From contig CAMLDY010000056.1 of the NCBI GenBank assembly GCA_946478895.1, forward strand, positions 1-15,969: DNA of 15,969 nt, written 5' to 3'. Source of the stretch: an uncultured Gemmatimonadota bacterium (GTDB taxonomy: Bacteria > Gemmatimonadota > Gemmatimonadetes > Gemmatimonadales > Gemmatimonadaceae). Shown piece after piece: positions 1 to 6,947 of this stretch; positions within the stretch are counted from its first letter, which is position 1, and each line of letters starts with the position of its first letter. The notes under the pieces were generated by a model that worked only from the letters and a program-made list of their open reading frames with translations, made no database searches and was not told where the DNA came from. A program made the position numbers and the translations under genes.

Positions 1-38
1 GCTGCCCGCTTCAGTACTGTTAGATGCATAAGAAGCGG
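1..38. repeat. Dispersed hairpin repeat, copy 1
   Basis: Bases 1-25 are identical to 10517-10541. Bases 6-12 (CCGCTTC) and 32-38 (GAAGCGG) form a 7-bp inverted repeat around a 19-base loop that contains the palindrome CAGTACTG at 12-19. The second copy keeps six of these stem pairs although the rest of the loop differs, so the stem itself appears conserved. Copy 2 lies just upstream of a leftward gene. By analogy this copy may belong to the 5' region of a leftward gene outside the window, or simply be a REP-like intergenic element. The left boundary cannot be seen. Confidence 0.7.
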
Positions 39-103
39 CCGAGTCTCTCCTCCGAATCCACCCGGCCTCGACGCCGAGCCGAATCCGATCCATCCTTCTC
101 GCC

Positions 104-649
104 GTGACCGATATTCTCTTCCTGTTCGGCCGCCCCGGCGTCGGTAAGTTGACCGTCGGCGAACACCTCGCCGCCGAGACTGGATATCGACTGCTCCACA
201 ACCACGCCGTTGTCGACCTCGTCACATCGCTCTTCCCATTCGGAACTCCGCCGTTCGTGGCGCTGCGCGAAAATATCTGGCACCTGAGCATCGAGACCGC
301 GCTCAAGGCGAAGATCGGCGGCGTCATCATGACCTTCGCCCCGGAAGAAACCGTCAGTGGTGGGTTCATCCCGGCGCTGCAGAAGCGCGTACAGGCGGGT
401 ATGGGCAGCCTCCACTTCATCGAGCTCACCTGCAGCAACGCCGAGCTCGAGAAGAGAATCGCCTCCGAGCCACGCGAGCGCTTCGGCAAGCTGCGCGACG
501 TCTACAGGTACCGAAAGCTCGACGCGGCCGGGACCTTCGATCGCCCACGAATGCCAACGCCTGAGCTGGTCATCGATACGACCAACCAGAGCCCGCTGGA
601 GTCGGCGCGGGCGATCGCGAGGCACCTGAGGCAACCCGCGCCCCGCTGA
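104..649 (+). CDS. P-loop nucleotide kinase-like (AAA/shikimate-kinase-like) protein
   Basis: This 181-residue soluble protein starts at GTG 104. Residues 9-17 (GRPGVGKLT) are a Walker A loop in the N-terminal position typical of small nucleoside, shikimate or gluconate-type kinases. The Ser/Thr that usually follows the Lys is shifted by one (GKLT), a form I know from uncharacterised small P-loop ATPases. A LHNH segment near residue 31 and an Arg-rich stretch near residues 117-137 (KRIASEPRERFGKLRD) could be the substrate-binding and lid regions. There is no signal peptide or membrane segment. The phosphate acceptor is unknown and I would not assign a pathway. It is separated from the next gene by nearly 200 bp and is probably transcribed alone. 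Nothing recognisable lies between it and the next gene. Confidence 0.8.
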   Translation: MTDILFLFGRPGVGKLTVGEHLAAETGYRLLHNHAVVDLVTSLFPFGTPPFVALRENIWHLSIETALKAKIGGVIMTFAPEETVSGGFIPALQKRVQAGMGSLHFIELTCSNAELEKRIASEPRERFGKLRDVYRYRKLDAAGTFDRPRMPTPELVIDTTNQSPLESARAIARHLRQPAPR

Positions 650-843
650 TCATCGCGTACTCTGCCCTGCGCCCAGATCGGCTCCGAGATTTTCGCGCTC
701 ACCTTGTCCCCGCGGTGGCCTGGCCATACGTTGCAAGACGCTCATCTGAGCGCCACGGGATTTAAGCCACCAGCCGTGGGACTTCCGGTTCGTCAGGAAG
801 GAAGGGCGCTACTGGCGACGCCATCCGCGTGATCAGGATCCGC

Positions 844-1167
844 ATGCAGAAGGTGCCCCTAAATAACGGTTCTGTTTCGTTCCAGATTCCCGACGAAACG
901 GCTCTTCTGTTTCAAACTGCCCTTCATGACGTAGTACGCAGCAGCGCCATCTCGATGGCCGATCTGCGCGAGTGCGTCAAGGCGTGCGCGCGGTCTCTGC
1001 GCGAGTCCAACGCGGACCCCGCCCAGATGATCCTGTCCATGAAAGCGTGCGCCCGCGAAGGGAACAACCACCACTCGCAAGCCAGGCAGCGGGAACCGTC
1101 CAACGCCGATTTCCTGATGGACATCATCGTCAAATGGGCCATCATCGAGTACTATCGCGACGCCTAG
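844..1167 (+). CDS. Small hypothetical protein
   Basis: This is a 107-residue protein from ATG 844, preceded by AGGA at 835-838. An in-frame GTG at 829 would add five residues but has no Shine-Dalgarno at a suitable distance. The product is mostly helical in appearance, with two Cys-Ala motifs (VKACARSL and MKACAREG) flanking a repeated leucine/methionine-rich helix. It ends in a hydrophobic stretch followed by EYYRDA. There is no signal peptide, membrane segment or known catalytic motif. I do not recognise the family. The two KACAR motifs about 24 residues apart suggest an internal helical duplication. Support for coding is moderate: a decent start signal and a protein-like composition, but the gene is short and isolated. 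Confidence 0.55.
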   Translation: MQKVPLNNGSVSFQIPDETALLFQTALHDVVRSSAISMADLRECVKACARSLRESNADPAQMILSMKACAREGNNHHSQARQREPSNADFLMDIIVKWAIIEYYRDA

Positions 1168-1293
1168 CCGCCCCTGGTTAGCGGGCCATCCGGCACGCCG
1201 GCTCCCCGGAACCTTGTCGGCAGCCCCAATCCGCAACAGATTCGACCCTCCGGCGCTCGATTCCCTCGGCTGACAAACCCGGAGCGTAAAGTC

Positions 1294-3081
1294 ATGAAGC
1301 CAGTGCGGTGGCAACTGCTTCGATCCCTACTCGTCGCATCTGCTCCACTGTTCGGCTGCACTCCGTCGGTCGCCGCAACCTCCGCCTCCACCTTTCCCGC
1401 CGGCTCAGCCGCGCAGCGCGTCGTCGCCATCGCCGACGACTATCTCGCCAACTGGCGCGAGACGTTCCCCGAGATCAATACCACCAACGGCATTCCCGGC
1501 GCGCGCCACGATCGGCTCACCGACAATTCCGCCGCTGCCGAAAAAGCGTGGCAGGCAAAGGAAGATCGCTGGCTCGCCCAGCTCCGCACCATCGATCCAT
1601 CGACACTCATCGGGCGGCCCGAATGGGTGACCTACGGATTGCTGCGCGAAGAGCTGGAGTCGAGCACCGCCATGCGCGTCTGCAACTTCCGGGTCTGGAA
1701 CGTCAGTCCTATGATCGGCATGATTGCCGGCTACGCACCGCTCGCGGTGCAACAACCGGTTGGCACCGAAGATCTTCGCGCCCAGGCTCTCACTCGCTGG
1801 CATTCCTTCCCGCGCTACGTCGACACCGAGATCGCCAACCTCCGTGAAGGCGTGCGCACCGGCTACACTGAGCCCAGGGTCAACGTCCAGCGCGTCATCG
1901 AATCGGCCGATCGATTGCTCACCGTTGCGCCGACGGCTTCGCCGTTCTTCACGCCCGCGCGCACCGATTCCACTCCGGAATTTCGCCAGTCGTTCGAGAC
2001 GATCGTCGCGAACGAGATCAATCCCGCCATTCGGCGCTACCGCGACTACCTCGCCAACGAGTACCTCCCTGTCGCGCGAGAGAACGTCTCGATCACCGCG
2101 AATCCCAACGGCGCTGCGTGCAACGCCGCTTCGATCCGCCGCTACACCACTCTCGATCTCACTCCCGACCAGGTCTACGATCTCGGCACGCAGCTCGTCG
2201 CGCGTGCCGAATCCACCATGCGGGCAATCACCGTCGCGCGCTATGGCACGACCGACGTTCGCGAAGCGATGCGTCGCGCTCGCGCCGAGCCGTCGGCGAG
2301 CTTCCATTCGCGCGAAGAAGTCGTGCCCGCGGTCGAGGAGATTCTCGCCCGCGTCCGCGCTGCTGTTCCGCGCGCGTTTGGAATTCTCCCCAAAGCACCG
2401 CTGATCGTCGAGCCGTTCCCGGCTTTTCAGGAGCCATCCCAACCGCTGGCCAACTACGAAGCACCAGCCGAAGACGGCACTCGCCCGGGCGTCTTCCACG
2501 TCAACCTTGCCTACGCCACGACCCCGGGCGAGAAGCTGCGCATGGAAGGACTCGCCTTCCACGAAGGGATTCCGGGCCACCACTTCCAGCTCGCCATCGC
2601 GCTCGAGCGTCCGAACGTCCACCCTCTCAACCGCTACCTCGGCAATTCCGCTTTCATCGAAGGCTGGGCGATCTACGCCGAGACGGTTGCCGACGCGCTG
2701 GGATTGTTTTCGTCGGATGCGTCGCGACTGAGATGGCTGGAAGACAAAGTCTATGAAGGCGCGACCCTTGTCATGGAAGCCGGCATCCACGCCAAAGCCT
2801 GGACGCGGCAACAGGCGATCGACTACGAGCTCGCGCACACCACTCGCACGCCACAGCAGGCGGCGGTCGATGTCGACCGCCGCATCGGTTGGCCCGGCCA
2901 GGGCTACTCCTATCAGGTCGGTCAGCTCGAGATTCGCCGCCTGCGCAACGAAGCCGAGCGCACCCTCGGCGCAAGATTCGACCCGCGCGCCTTCCACGAT
3001 CGGGTGCTCGAGGACGGCACCATCACTCTCCCAATGCTGCGCGACAAGATCGCGCGCTGGCTCGCGGCGGAGCGGCAGTGA
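1294..3081 (+). CDS. DUF885 family (metallopeptidase-like) lipoprotein
   Basis: This 595-residue protein has the features of the DUF885 family (PF05960). HEGIPGHH at residues 423-430 is the signature HExxxxH zinc-site motif, and FIEGWAIYAE near 454-463 supplies the downstream Glu. Together they give the probable zinc ligands and catalytic Glu of a gluzincin-like hydrolase. The N-terminus has basic residues, a hydrophobic stretch and LFGC (residues 19-22), a slightly atypical lipobox, so the product is probably exported and perhaps lipid-anchored. Length is normal for the family and no key residue is missing. Substrates of the family are mostly unknown, so peptidase activity is inference. Start ATG 1294 has GGAG about ten bases upstream. 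The stop codon lies two bases before the ATG of the following phosphatase gene, suggesting co-transcription. Confidence 0.92.
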   Translation: MKPVRWQLLRSLLVASAPLFGCTPSVAATSASTFPAGSAAQRVVAIADDYLANWRETFPEINTTNGIPGARHDRLTDNSAAAEKAWQAKEDRWLAQLRTIDPSTLIGRPEWVTYGLLREELESSTAMRVCNFRVWNVSPMIGMIAGYAPLAVQQPVGTEDLRAQALTRWHSFPRYVDTEIANLREGVRTGYTEPRVNVQRVIESADRLLTVAPTASPFFTPARTDSTPEFRQSFETIVANEINPAIRRYRDYLANEYLPVARENVSITANPNGAACNAASIRRYTTLDLTPDQVYDLGTQLVARAESTMRAITVARYGTTDVREAMRRARAEPSASFHSREEVVPAVEEILARVRAAVPRAFGILPKAPLIVEPFPAFQEPSQPLANYEAPAEDGTRPGVFHVNLAYATTPGEKLRMEGLAFHEGIPGHHFQLAIALERPNVHPLNRYLGNSAFIEGWAIYAETVADALGLFSSDASRLRWLEDKVYEGATLVMEAGIHAKAWTRQQAIDYELAHTTRTPQQAAVDVDRRIGWPGQGYSYQVGQLEIRRLRNEAERTLGARFDPRAFHDRVLEDGTITLPMLRDKIARWLAAERQ

Positions 3082-3083
3082 TC

Positions 3084-3926
3084 ATGGAGCGACGCCCCCG
3101 TGACGACGAGATCGATGCGTACGGACTGACCCACGTCGGCAAGGTGCGCCGCCAGAATCAGGATCACTTCCTGATCGGGCAGCTGCGCGGACGCCTGTGG
3201 GTCGGCATCTCCAGCCTGAAGACCGAAGACAGCCTGCCGCTCGATGAAGAGCGAGTCGCGTCGATCATGGTCGTCGCTGACGGCGTCGGCGGCGGACAGA
3301 AGGGAGAAGAGGCCAGCCGGCTGGTCGTCGAGGAAATCGCCCAGTACGTGCAGGAGAGCGCGCGGTGCTATTTCCGGTCCGACGAGTACGAGGGCGATTT
3401 CTCGAAGGCGCTGGAGGCAGGTGCGAAAAGAATCCACACCAATCTCCGACAGCGCGGCGACAGCGATCCGGCGACGATGGGAATGGCGACGACACTCACC
3501 CTGCTAATCGTCGTGTGGCCTTACACGTATCTCCTGCAGGTCGGTGACTCGCGTTACTACCGGCTGTCGCACGGCAAGCTGAGTCAGATCTCGCGCGACC
3601 AGACCGTCGCCCAGGCGCTGGTCGATCAGGGCATTCTCACTCCGACGCTCGGCCAGGTCTCGCCGTTGTCGAATGTGCTGGCCAGCTCGATCGGCGGACC
3701 GCAGACCGCGCCGGTCGTGACACGAATGCGCGCCGAGTGGAACAACGTCCACCTGCTCTGCAGCGACGGGCTGACCAAGCACGTCAGCGACGAGCAGATC
3801 GCCGACCGGCTGCGCAACATGAAGTCGGCGCGCCAGGTGTGCGAGCAGCTGTTGCAGGATGCGCTCGACGGCGGCGGCGTCGACAACATCACTGTCCTGG
3901 TCGGCCGCGCCGTGCCGAAATCGTAG
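3084..3926 (+). CDS. PP2C-family protein serine/threonine phosphatase
   Basis: This 280-residue soluble protein shows the PP2C motifs in order. THVGKVRRQNQD ends at Asp27; VVADGVGGG carries Asp66-Gly67; the GMATTLT segment is near 133-139; QVGDSRYYRL is near 152-161; CSDGL carries Asp228; and GGVDNITVL carries Asp267-Asn268. The four Asp residues are the expected Mn/Mg ligands, so the enzyme should be active. It removes phosphate from Ser/Thr residues and normally opposes Hanks-type kinases, but no kinase is in the window. About 30 residues (roughly 31-60) separate motif 1 from the DG motif, somewhat longer than in minimal members such as Stp/PrpC. ATG 3084 is two bases after the DUF885 stop. 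An in-frame GTG at 3078 overlaps that stop and has GGAG five bases upstream, so the true start may be 3078. Confidence 0.93.
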   Translation: MERRPRDDEIDAYGLTHVGKVRRQNQDHFLIGQLRGRLWVGISSLKTEDSLPLDEERVASIMVVADGVGGGQKGEEASRLVVEEIAQYVQESARCYFRSDEYEGDFSKALEAGAKRIHTNLRQRGDSDPATMGMATTLTLLIVVWPYTYLLQVGDSRYYRLSHGKLSQISRDQTVAQALVDQGILTPTLGQVSPLSNVLASSIGGPQTAPVVTRMRAEWNNVHLLCSDGLTKHVSDEQIADRLRNMKSARQVCEQLLQDALDGGGVDNITVLVGRAVPKS

Positions 3927-4007
3927 CGCACCGAAGAAAGGCAGAGTTCTGCGCTAAGCGCATCCGCATCTCAATTCGCCCCGTGCTGGCTCGGCGTAAT
4001 TCCAGGA

Positions 4008-5120
4008 TTACCCGATGCGTTCTCCACTGGGTGCGTCAAAAAAGTGTGCGCGCTCCAGCTTGAGTCCGAGGGAGATGTTGCTCCCGAGCGGCGGCAGCGG
4101 CTGCGGCAGACCGACGCGCGCGGTGAGATCGTGGGTTCCGGCGCGCGCGTAAATGAAAGTCTCGTTGCCGAGTGACTCGACCAGATCGAGTCGCGCGGTG
4201 ACGATCCCCTGGGCGACGTCTTCCGGTGCGACGACCGATACGTCTTCCGGCCTGATCCCGAGCGTTACCGCTTTGCCCTCGGCGCCTTTCAGGCGATTGG
4301 TGACAGATGTCGGAAGATTGATGTTCCAGTCCCCGCCGTCCGCGACGAAGCGCGCCGCGTTTCCGCCGGCCTCGATCTTCCCATTGATGAAGTTCATCGC
4401 CGGATTGCCGATGAACCCGGCGACGAATTTGTTCTGAGGCTTCTCGTACAGGTTGAGCGGCGTGTCGATCTGCATCACGTGGCCCTTGTTCATGACGACG
4501 ATGCGATCGCCGAGGGTCATGGCTTCGACCTGGTCGTGGGTGACGTAGATCATCGTCACCTTGAGCTCCTGGTGCAGCCGTGCGATCTCCCGCCGCATCG
4601 AGACACGCATTTGCGCATCGAGATTGGAGAGCGGCTCGTCGAACAGAAATACCTGCGGCTGCCTGACGATCGCTCTGCCGAGCGCGACGCGCTGCCGCTG
4701 CCCGCCGGAGAGCGCGCGCGGCTTGCGGTCGAGATAGTCGTCGAGCCCGAGCGTCGCCGCCGCCGTCTTTACTCGCTGGTCGATTTCCGAGGACGGCATG
4801 TCTCGCAGCCGAAGGGCGAAGCCGAGGTTGTCGCGCACCGTCATGTGCGGGTAGAGCGCGTAGTTCTGGAACACCATTGCGATGTCCCGCGCCTTGGGCG
4901 GCACGTCGTTGACGATTCGCTCGCCAATACTGATCGTCCCGTCGCTGATCGACTCGAGCCCCGCAATCATTCGCAGCGTAGTGCTTTTGCCGCAGCCCGA
5001 CGGCCCGACGAGCACGACGAATTCGCCGTCCTTCACATCGAGATCGACGCGATCGACCGCTACCTGCTGCGCCCCTTCCGTATAAATTTTCCGAACCCCC
5101 TCGAGCCTCACTCCCGCCAT
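4008..5120 (-). CDS. ugpC: Sugar ABC importer ATP-binding protein (MalK/UgpC/MsmX family)
   Basis: This 370-residue ATPase belongs to the carbohydrate uptake-1 group. It has Walker A GPSGCGKST (39-47), Q-loop Gln85, signature LSGGQ (137-141), Walker B VFLFDE (157-162), D-loop SNLDA and H-loop His195. The C-terminal part from about residue 235 is the TOBE/MalK-type regulatory domain, including GIRPEDV. All catalytic residues are intact. ATG 5120 is preceded by AAGGAG. In this family the ATPase powers two permeases resembling those at 10562-12366, and one ATPase often serves several importers. It is not in their operon and is divergent from the GH1 gene, so it may be shared. The symbol is a family-level label and does not claim glycerol-3-phosphate transport. 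Confidence 0.95.
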   Translation of the reverse strand: MAGVRLEGVRKIYTEGAQQVAVDRVDLDVKDGEFVVLVGPSGCGKSTTLRMIAGLESISDGTISIGERIVNDVPPKARDIAMVFQNYALYPHMTVRDNLGFALRLRDMPSSEIDQRVKTAAATLGLDDYLDRKPRALSGGQRQRVALGRAIVRQPQVFLFDEPLSNLDAQMRVSMRREIARLHQELKVTMIYVTHDQVEAMTLGDRIVVMNKGHVMQIDTPLNLYEKPQNKFVAGFIGNPAMNFINGKIEAGGNAARFVADGGDWNINLPTSVTNRLKGAEGKAVTLGIRPEDVSVVAPEDVAQGIVTARLDLVESLGNETFIYARAGTHDLTARVGLPQPLPPLGSNISLGLKLERAHFFDAPSGERIG

Positions 5121-5150
5121 ATCACTCCTTCGCGAAGCCGCATTGCCCCG

Positions 5151-5210
5151 TCACGCCAATATCGAAACCCCGTTTCTCCCTCACGCCAATATCGAAGCTG
5201 AAACGCTCCC
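5151..5210. repeat. Two tandem 30-bp imperfect repeats between divergent genes
   Basis: TCACGCCAATATCGAA occurs at 5151-5166 and again at 5181-5196, exactly 30 bp apart. Each 30-bp unit also ends in CTCCC. CGTTTC at 5171-5176 and GAAACG at 5200-5205 form an additional inverted pair. The block lies 30 bp upstream of the ATPase start on the minus strand and about 73 bp upstream of the GH1 start. The 30-bp period is near three helical turns, so paired operator sites for a regulator of both genes are possible. A chance local duplication is the alternative. No known operator consensus is matched convincingly. Confidence 0.5.
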
Positions 5211-5282
5211 ACCTGTGCCCCTCTCCAACCTGCCGACTTTTGGACCAGGGGTGTCAGCTAGCGAGATATCGGGTACGTCGAG

Positions 5283-6644
5283 GTGACTACCACCTACACC
5301 TTCCCGAAGAACTTTCTGTGGGGGACGGCCACCTCCGCCTACCAGATCGAAGGCTCCCCGACCGCCGATGGCGCCGGCCGCAGCATCTGGCACCGCTTCT
5401 CCCACACCCCCGGCAACACCTGGCTCGATCAGACGGGCGACGTCGCCTGCGACCATTACCGGCGCTACAAGGACGATGTCGCAATCATGGCCGAGCTCGG
5501 CGTGAACGCCTACAGGTTCAGCGTGTCGTGGTCGCGGATCTTTCCGCAGGGAACCGGCAGCGTCAACAAGAAGGGAATCGACTTCTATTCGCGACTGGTC
5601 GACGAGCTGCTCGCGCGCAACATCAAACCCAACGCCACTCTCTACCACTGGGATCTGCCCGAAGCGCTCGACGATCGGGGCGGGTGGCTCAATCGCGACA
5701 TCGCCGACTGGTTCTGCGATTACGCCGTGACCATGTGGGAGGCACTCGGCGATCGCGTCGAGATGTGGAGCACCCTCAACGAGCCGTGGGTGGTGACCGA
5801 CGGTGGCTATCTCTCCGGTGTGCTCGCGCCCGGCCACTCGAATTTGTTCGAGGCTCCGATCGCTACACACAATCTCCTGCGCGCGCACGGCATGGCTGTC
5901 GAGCGATTCCGCTCCACCGACGCGGGCAAGAGAGGCAAGATCGGCATCACCGTGAATCTGGAGCCCAAGTATCCGGCGTCGGATTCGCCTGAGGATCTGG
6001 ATGCGGTGCGGCGCGCCGACGCCTACATGAACCGACAATACCTCGATCCAGTTTTTCGCGGCCACTACCCTGAAGAGCTGCGCGAGATCTTCGGCGAGGC
6101 CTGGCCGGAGTGGCCGGACGACGACATGCGGCTGATCAAACAGCCGATCGATTTTCTGGGCATCAACTATTACACGCGGAAGGTCGAGCGCTTTCATCCC
6201 GACATGCTGCCGCTCCGGACGAAGCACGTTCCGCAGCCGGAGCACATCCAGACCGAGACGCACTGGGAAGTTTTTCCCGAGGCCCTGACGCGGGTGCTCG
6301 AGTGGGTGACCGAGCGCTACGCCAAGCCCGCGATCTACATCACCGAAAACGGCGCCGCGTTCTACGATCCGCCGCACACCATCGACGGGAAGATCGACGA
6401 TCCGCTCCGGGTCGAGTACTACCGGCAGCACCTCCGCGCGGCTCACGCCGCGCTCGCCAAGGGTGTCGATCTGCGCGGGTACTACGCGTGGTCGCTGCTC
6501 GATAACTACGAGTGGTCGCTCGGGTACTCCAAGCGGTTCGGCATCGTGCATGTCGACTACTCGACTCAGCAGCGCACGATCAAAGCGTCGGGTCGATTCT
6601 ACGCGTCCGTGATTGCTTCGAACGGGGCTGCTCTGGCCGAGTAG
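5283..6644 (+). CDS. GH1 beta-glucosidase (family 1 glycoside hydrolase)
   Basis: This is a 453-residue cytoplasmic enzyme of normal GH1 length with no signal peptide. The N-terminal FLWGTATSAYQIEG (11-24) is the classic GH1 start. The acid/base is Glu167 in TLNEPW and the nucleophile is Glu355 in ITENGAA. WHWDLP-type (122-126), NYYTR (295-299) and the C-terminal DNYEWSLGYSKRFGI segment (407-421) are also present. It should retain anomeric configuration while releasing terminal beta-linked glucose (or related sugars) from short oligosaccharides. GTG 5283 is the only usable start, because an in-frame stop lies at 5259-5261 and conserved sequence begins by residue 7. It has almost no Shine-Dalgarno. 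It sits divergently from the ABC ATPase gene, consistent with hydrolysing imported oligosaccharides. Which linkage it prefers cannot be read from sequence. Confidence 0.96.
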   Translation: MTTTYTFPKNFLWGTATSAYQIEGSPTADGAGRSIWHRFSHTPGNTWLDQTGDVACDHYRRYKDDVAIMAELGVNAYRFSVSWSRIFPQGTGSVNKKGIDFYSRLVDELLARNIKPNATLYHWDLPEALDDRGGWLNRDIADWFCDYAVTMWEALGDRVEMWSTLNEPWVVTDGGYLSGVLAPGHSNLFEAPIATHNLLRAHGMAVERFRSTDAGKRGKIGITVNLEPKYPASDSPEDLDAVRRADAYMNRQYLDPVFRGHYPEELREIFGEAWPEWPDDDMRLIKQPIDFLGINYYTRKVERFHPDMLPLRTKHVPQPEHIQTETHWEVFPEALTRVLEWVTERYAKPAIYITENGAAFYDPPHTIDGKIDDPLRVEYYRQHLRAAHAALAKGVDLRGYYAWSLLDNYEWSLGYSKRFGIVHVDYSTQQRTIKASGRFYASVIASNGAALAE

Positions 6645-6705
6645 TGGCGCGCTTTCATGGGGGGACCGGGATTGCACGCTTCGACTTGCATCTCTGCGCG
6701 GGGTC

Positions 6706-6831
6706 GGCGAGGGTGTCCTCTCCAGCCGCACGCTCGCTCGGGCGGAGCCCCTAACCGCGCTCCCTCGCTCTGCTCGGTCGCGGGTCTCCTTCGTCGCTCG
6801 CTGTAACGCGTCTTGAGAGGACACCCTCGCC
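6706..6831. repeat. 126-bp inverted-repeat (MITE/REP-like) intergenic element
   Basis: GGCGAGGGTGTCCTCTC at 6706-6722 is perfectly complemented by GAGAGGACACCCTCGCC at 6815-6831, a 17-bp inverted repeat around 92 bases. Outside the arms the match continues imperfectly (ATCTCT near 6690 against AGAGAT near 6838). The interior is GC-rich with repeated CGCTCGCT-type words and has no credible coding sequence. It lies between convergent genes. It could be a small non-autonomous mobile element, a REP-like repeat or a long stem that stops transcripts from both sides. No target duplication is evident. Confidence 0.6.
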
Positions 6832-6901
6832 TCCCGTAGAGATTCGTTCATGTGGCTACGCATCTCGTAGTCCGCCCGCTTCCCGCGTTCCGCGTCTCCA
6901 T

Positions 6902-6945
6902 CCCGCATCCCCCATCCCCATCCCCCATCCCGCTTCCCGCCTCCC
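6902..6945 (-). promoter_or_regulatory. G-quadruplex-type tract in the trailer of the discoidin gene
   Basis: On the minus strand, three bases after the stop codon of the large discoidin gene, there are seven or more G runs of 3-5 bases. The central five are separated by two- to four-base spacers such as AT and ATGC. The plus strand reads CCC/CCCC/CCCCC runs at 6902-6904, 6909-6913, 6916-6919, 6922-6926, 6929-6931, 6936-6938 and 6943-6945. This satisfies the canonical G3+N1-7 pattern with spare runs, so the transcript could fold at its 3' end and affect termination or stability. It may equally be a slippage-generated GGGGAT tandem repeat without function. Confidence 0.5.
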
Positions 6946-6947
6946 GC

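Noticed and set aside
650..843. Possible small gene or RNA in the 650-843 gap
   Set aside because: No frame with a start, ribosome site and protein-like composition, and no strong stem structure was seen.
1405..2997. Long open frame of 530 codons on the minus strand opposite the DUF885 gene
   Set aside because: It mirrors the coding strand of a gene with clear family motifs, is Arg/Asp-rich and shows no domain. High-GC codon bias creates such antisense frames.
3950..3962. Small hairpin TGCGCTAAGCGCA between the convergent phosphatase and ATPase genes, as a terminator
   Set aside because: The stem has only five pairs and no T tract on either side, too weak to call.
5240..5270. TTGGAC ... GATATC as a promoter for the GH1 gene
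   Set aside because: The spacing (19) and the -10 match are poor; not better than chance in this region.
5181..6908. 575-codon minus-strand open frame opposite the GH1 gene
   Set aside because: It runs through the GH1 coding region and the inverted-repeat element, and has an Arg/Val/Asp-rich composition without motifs; it is an antisense artefact.
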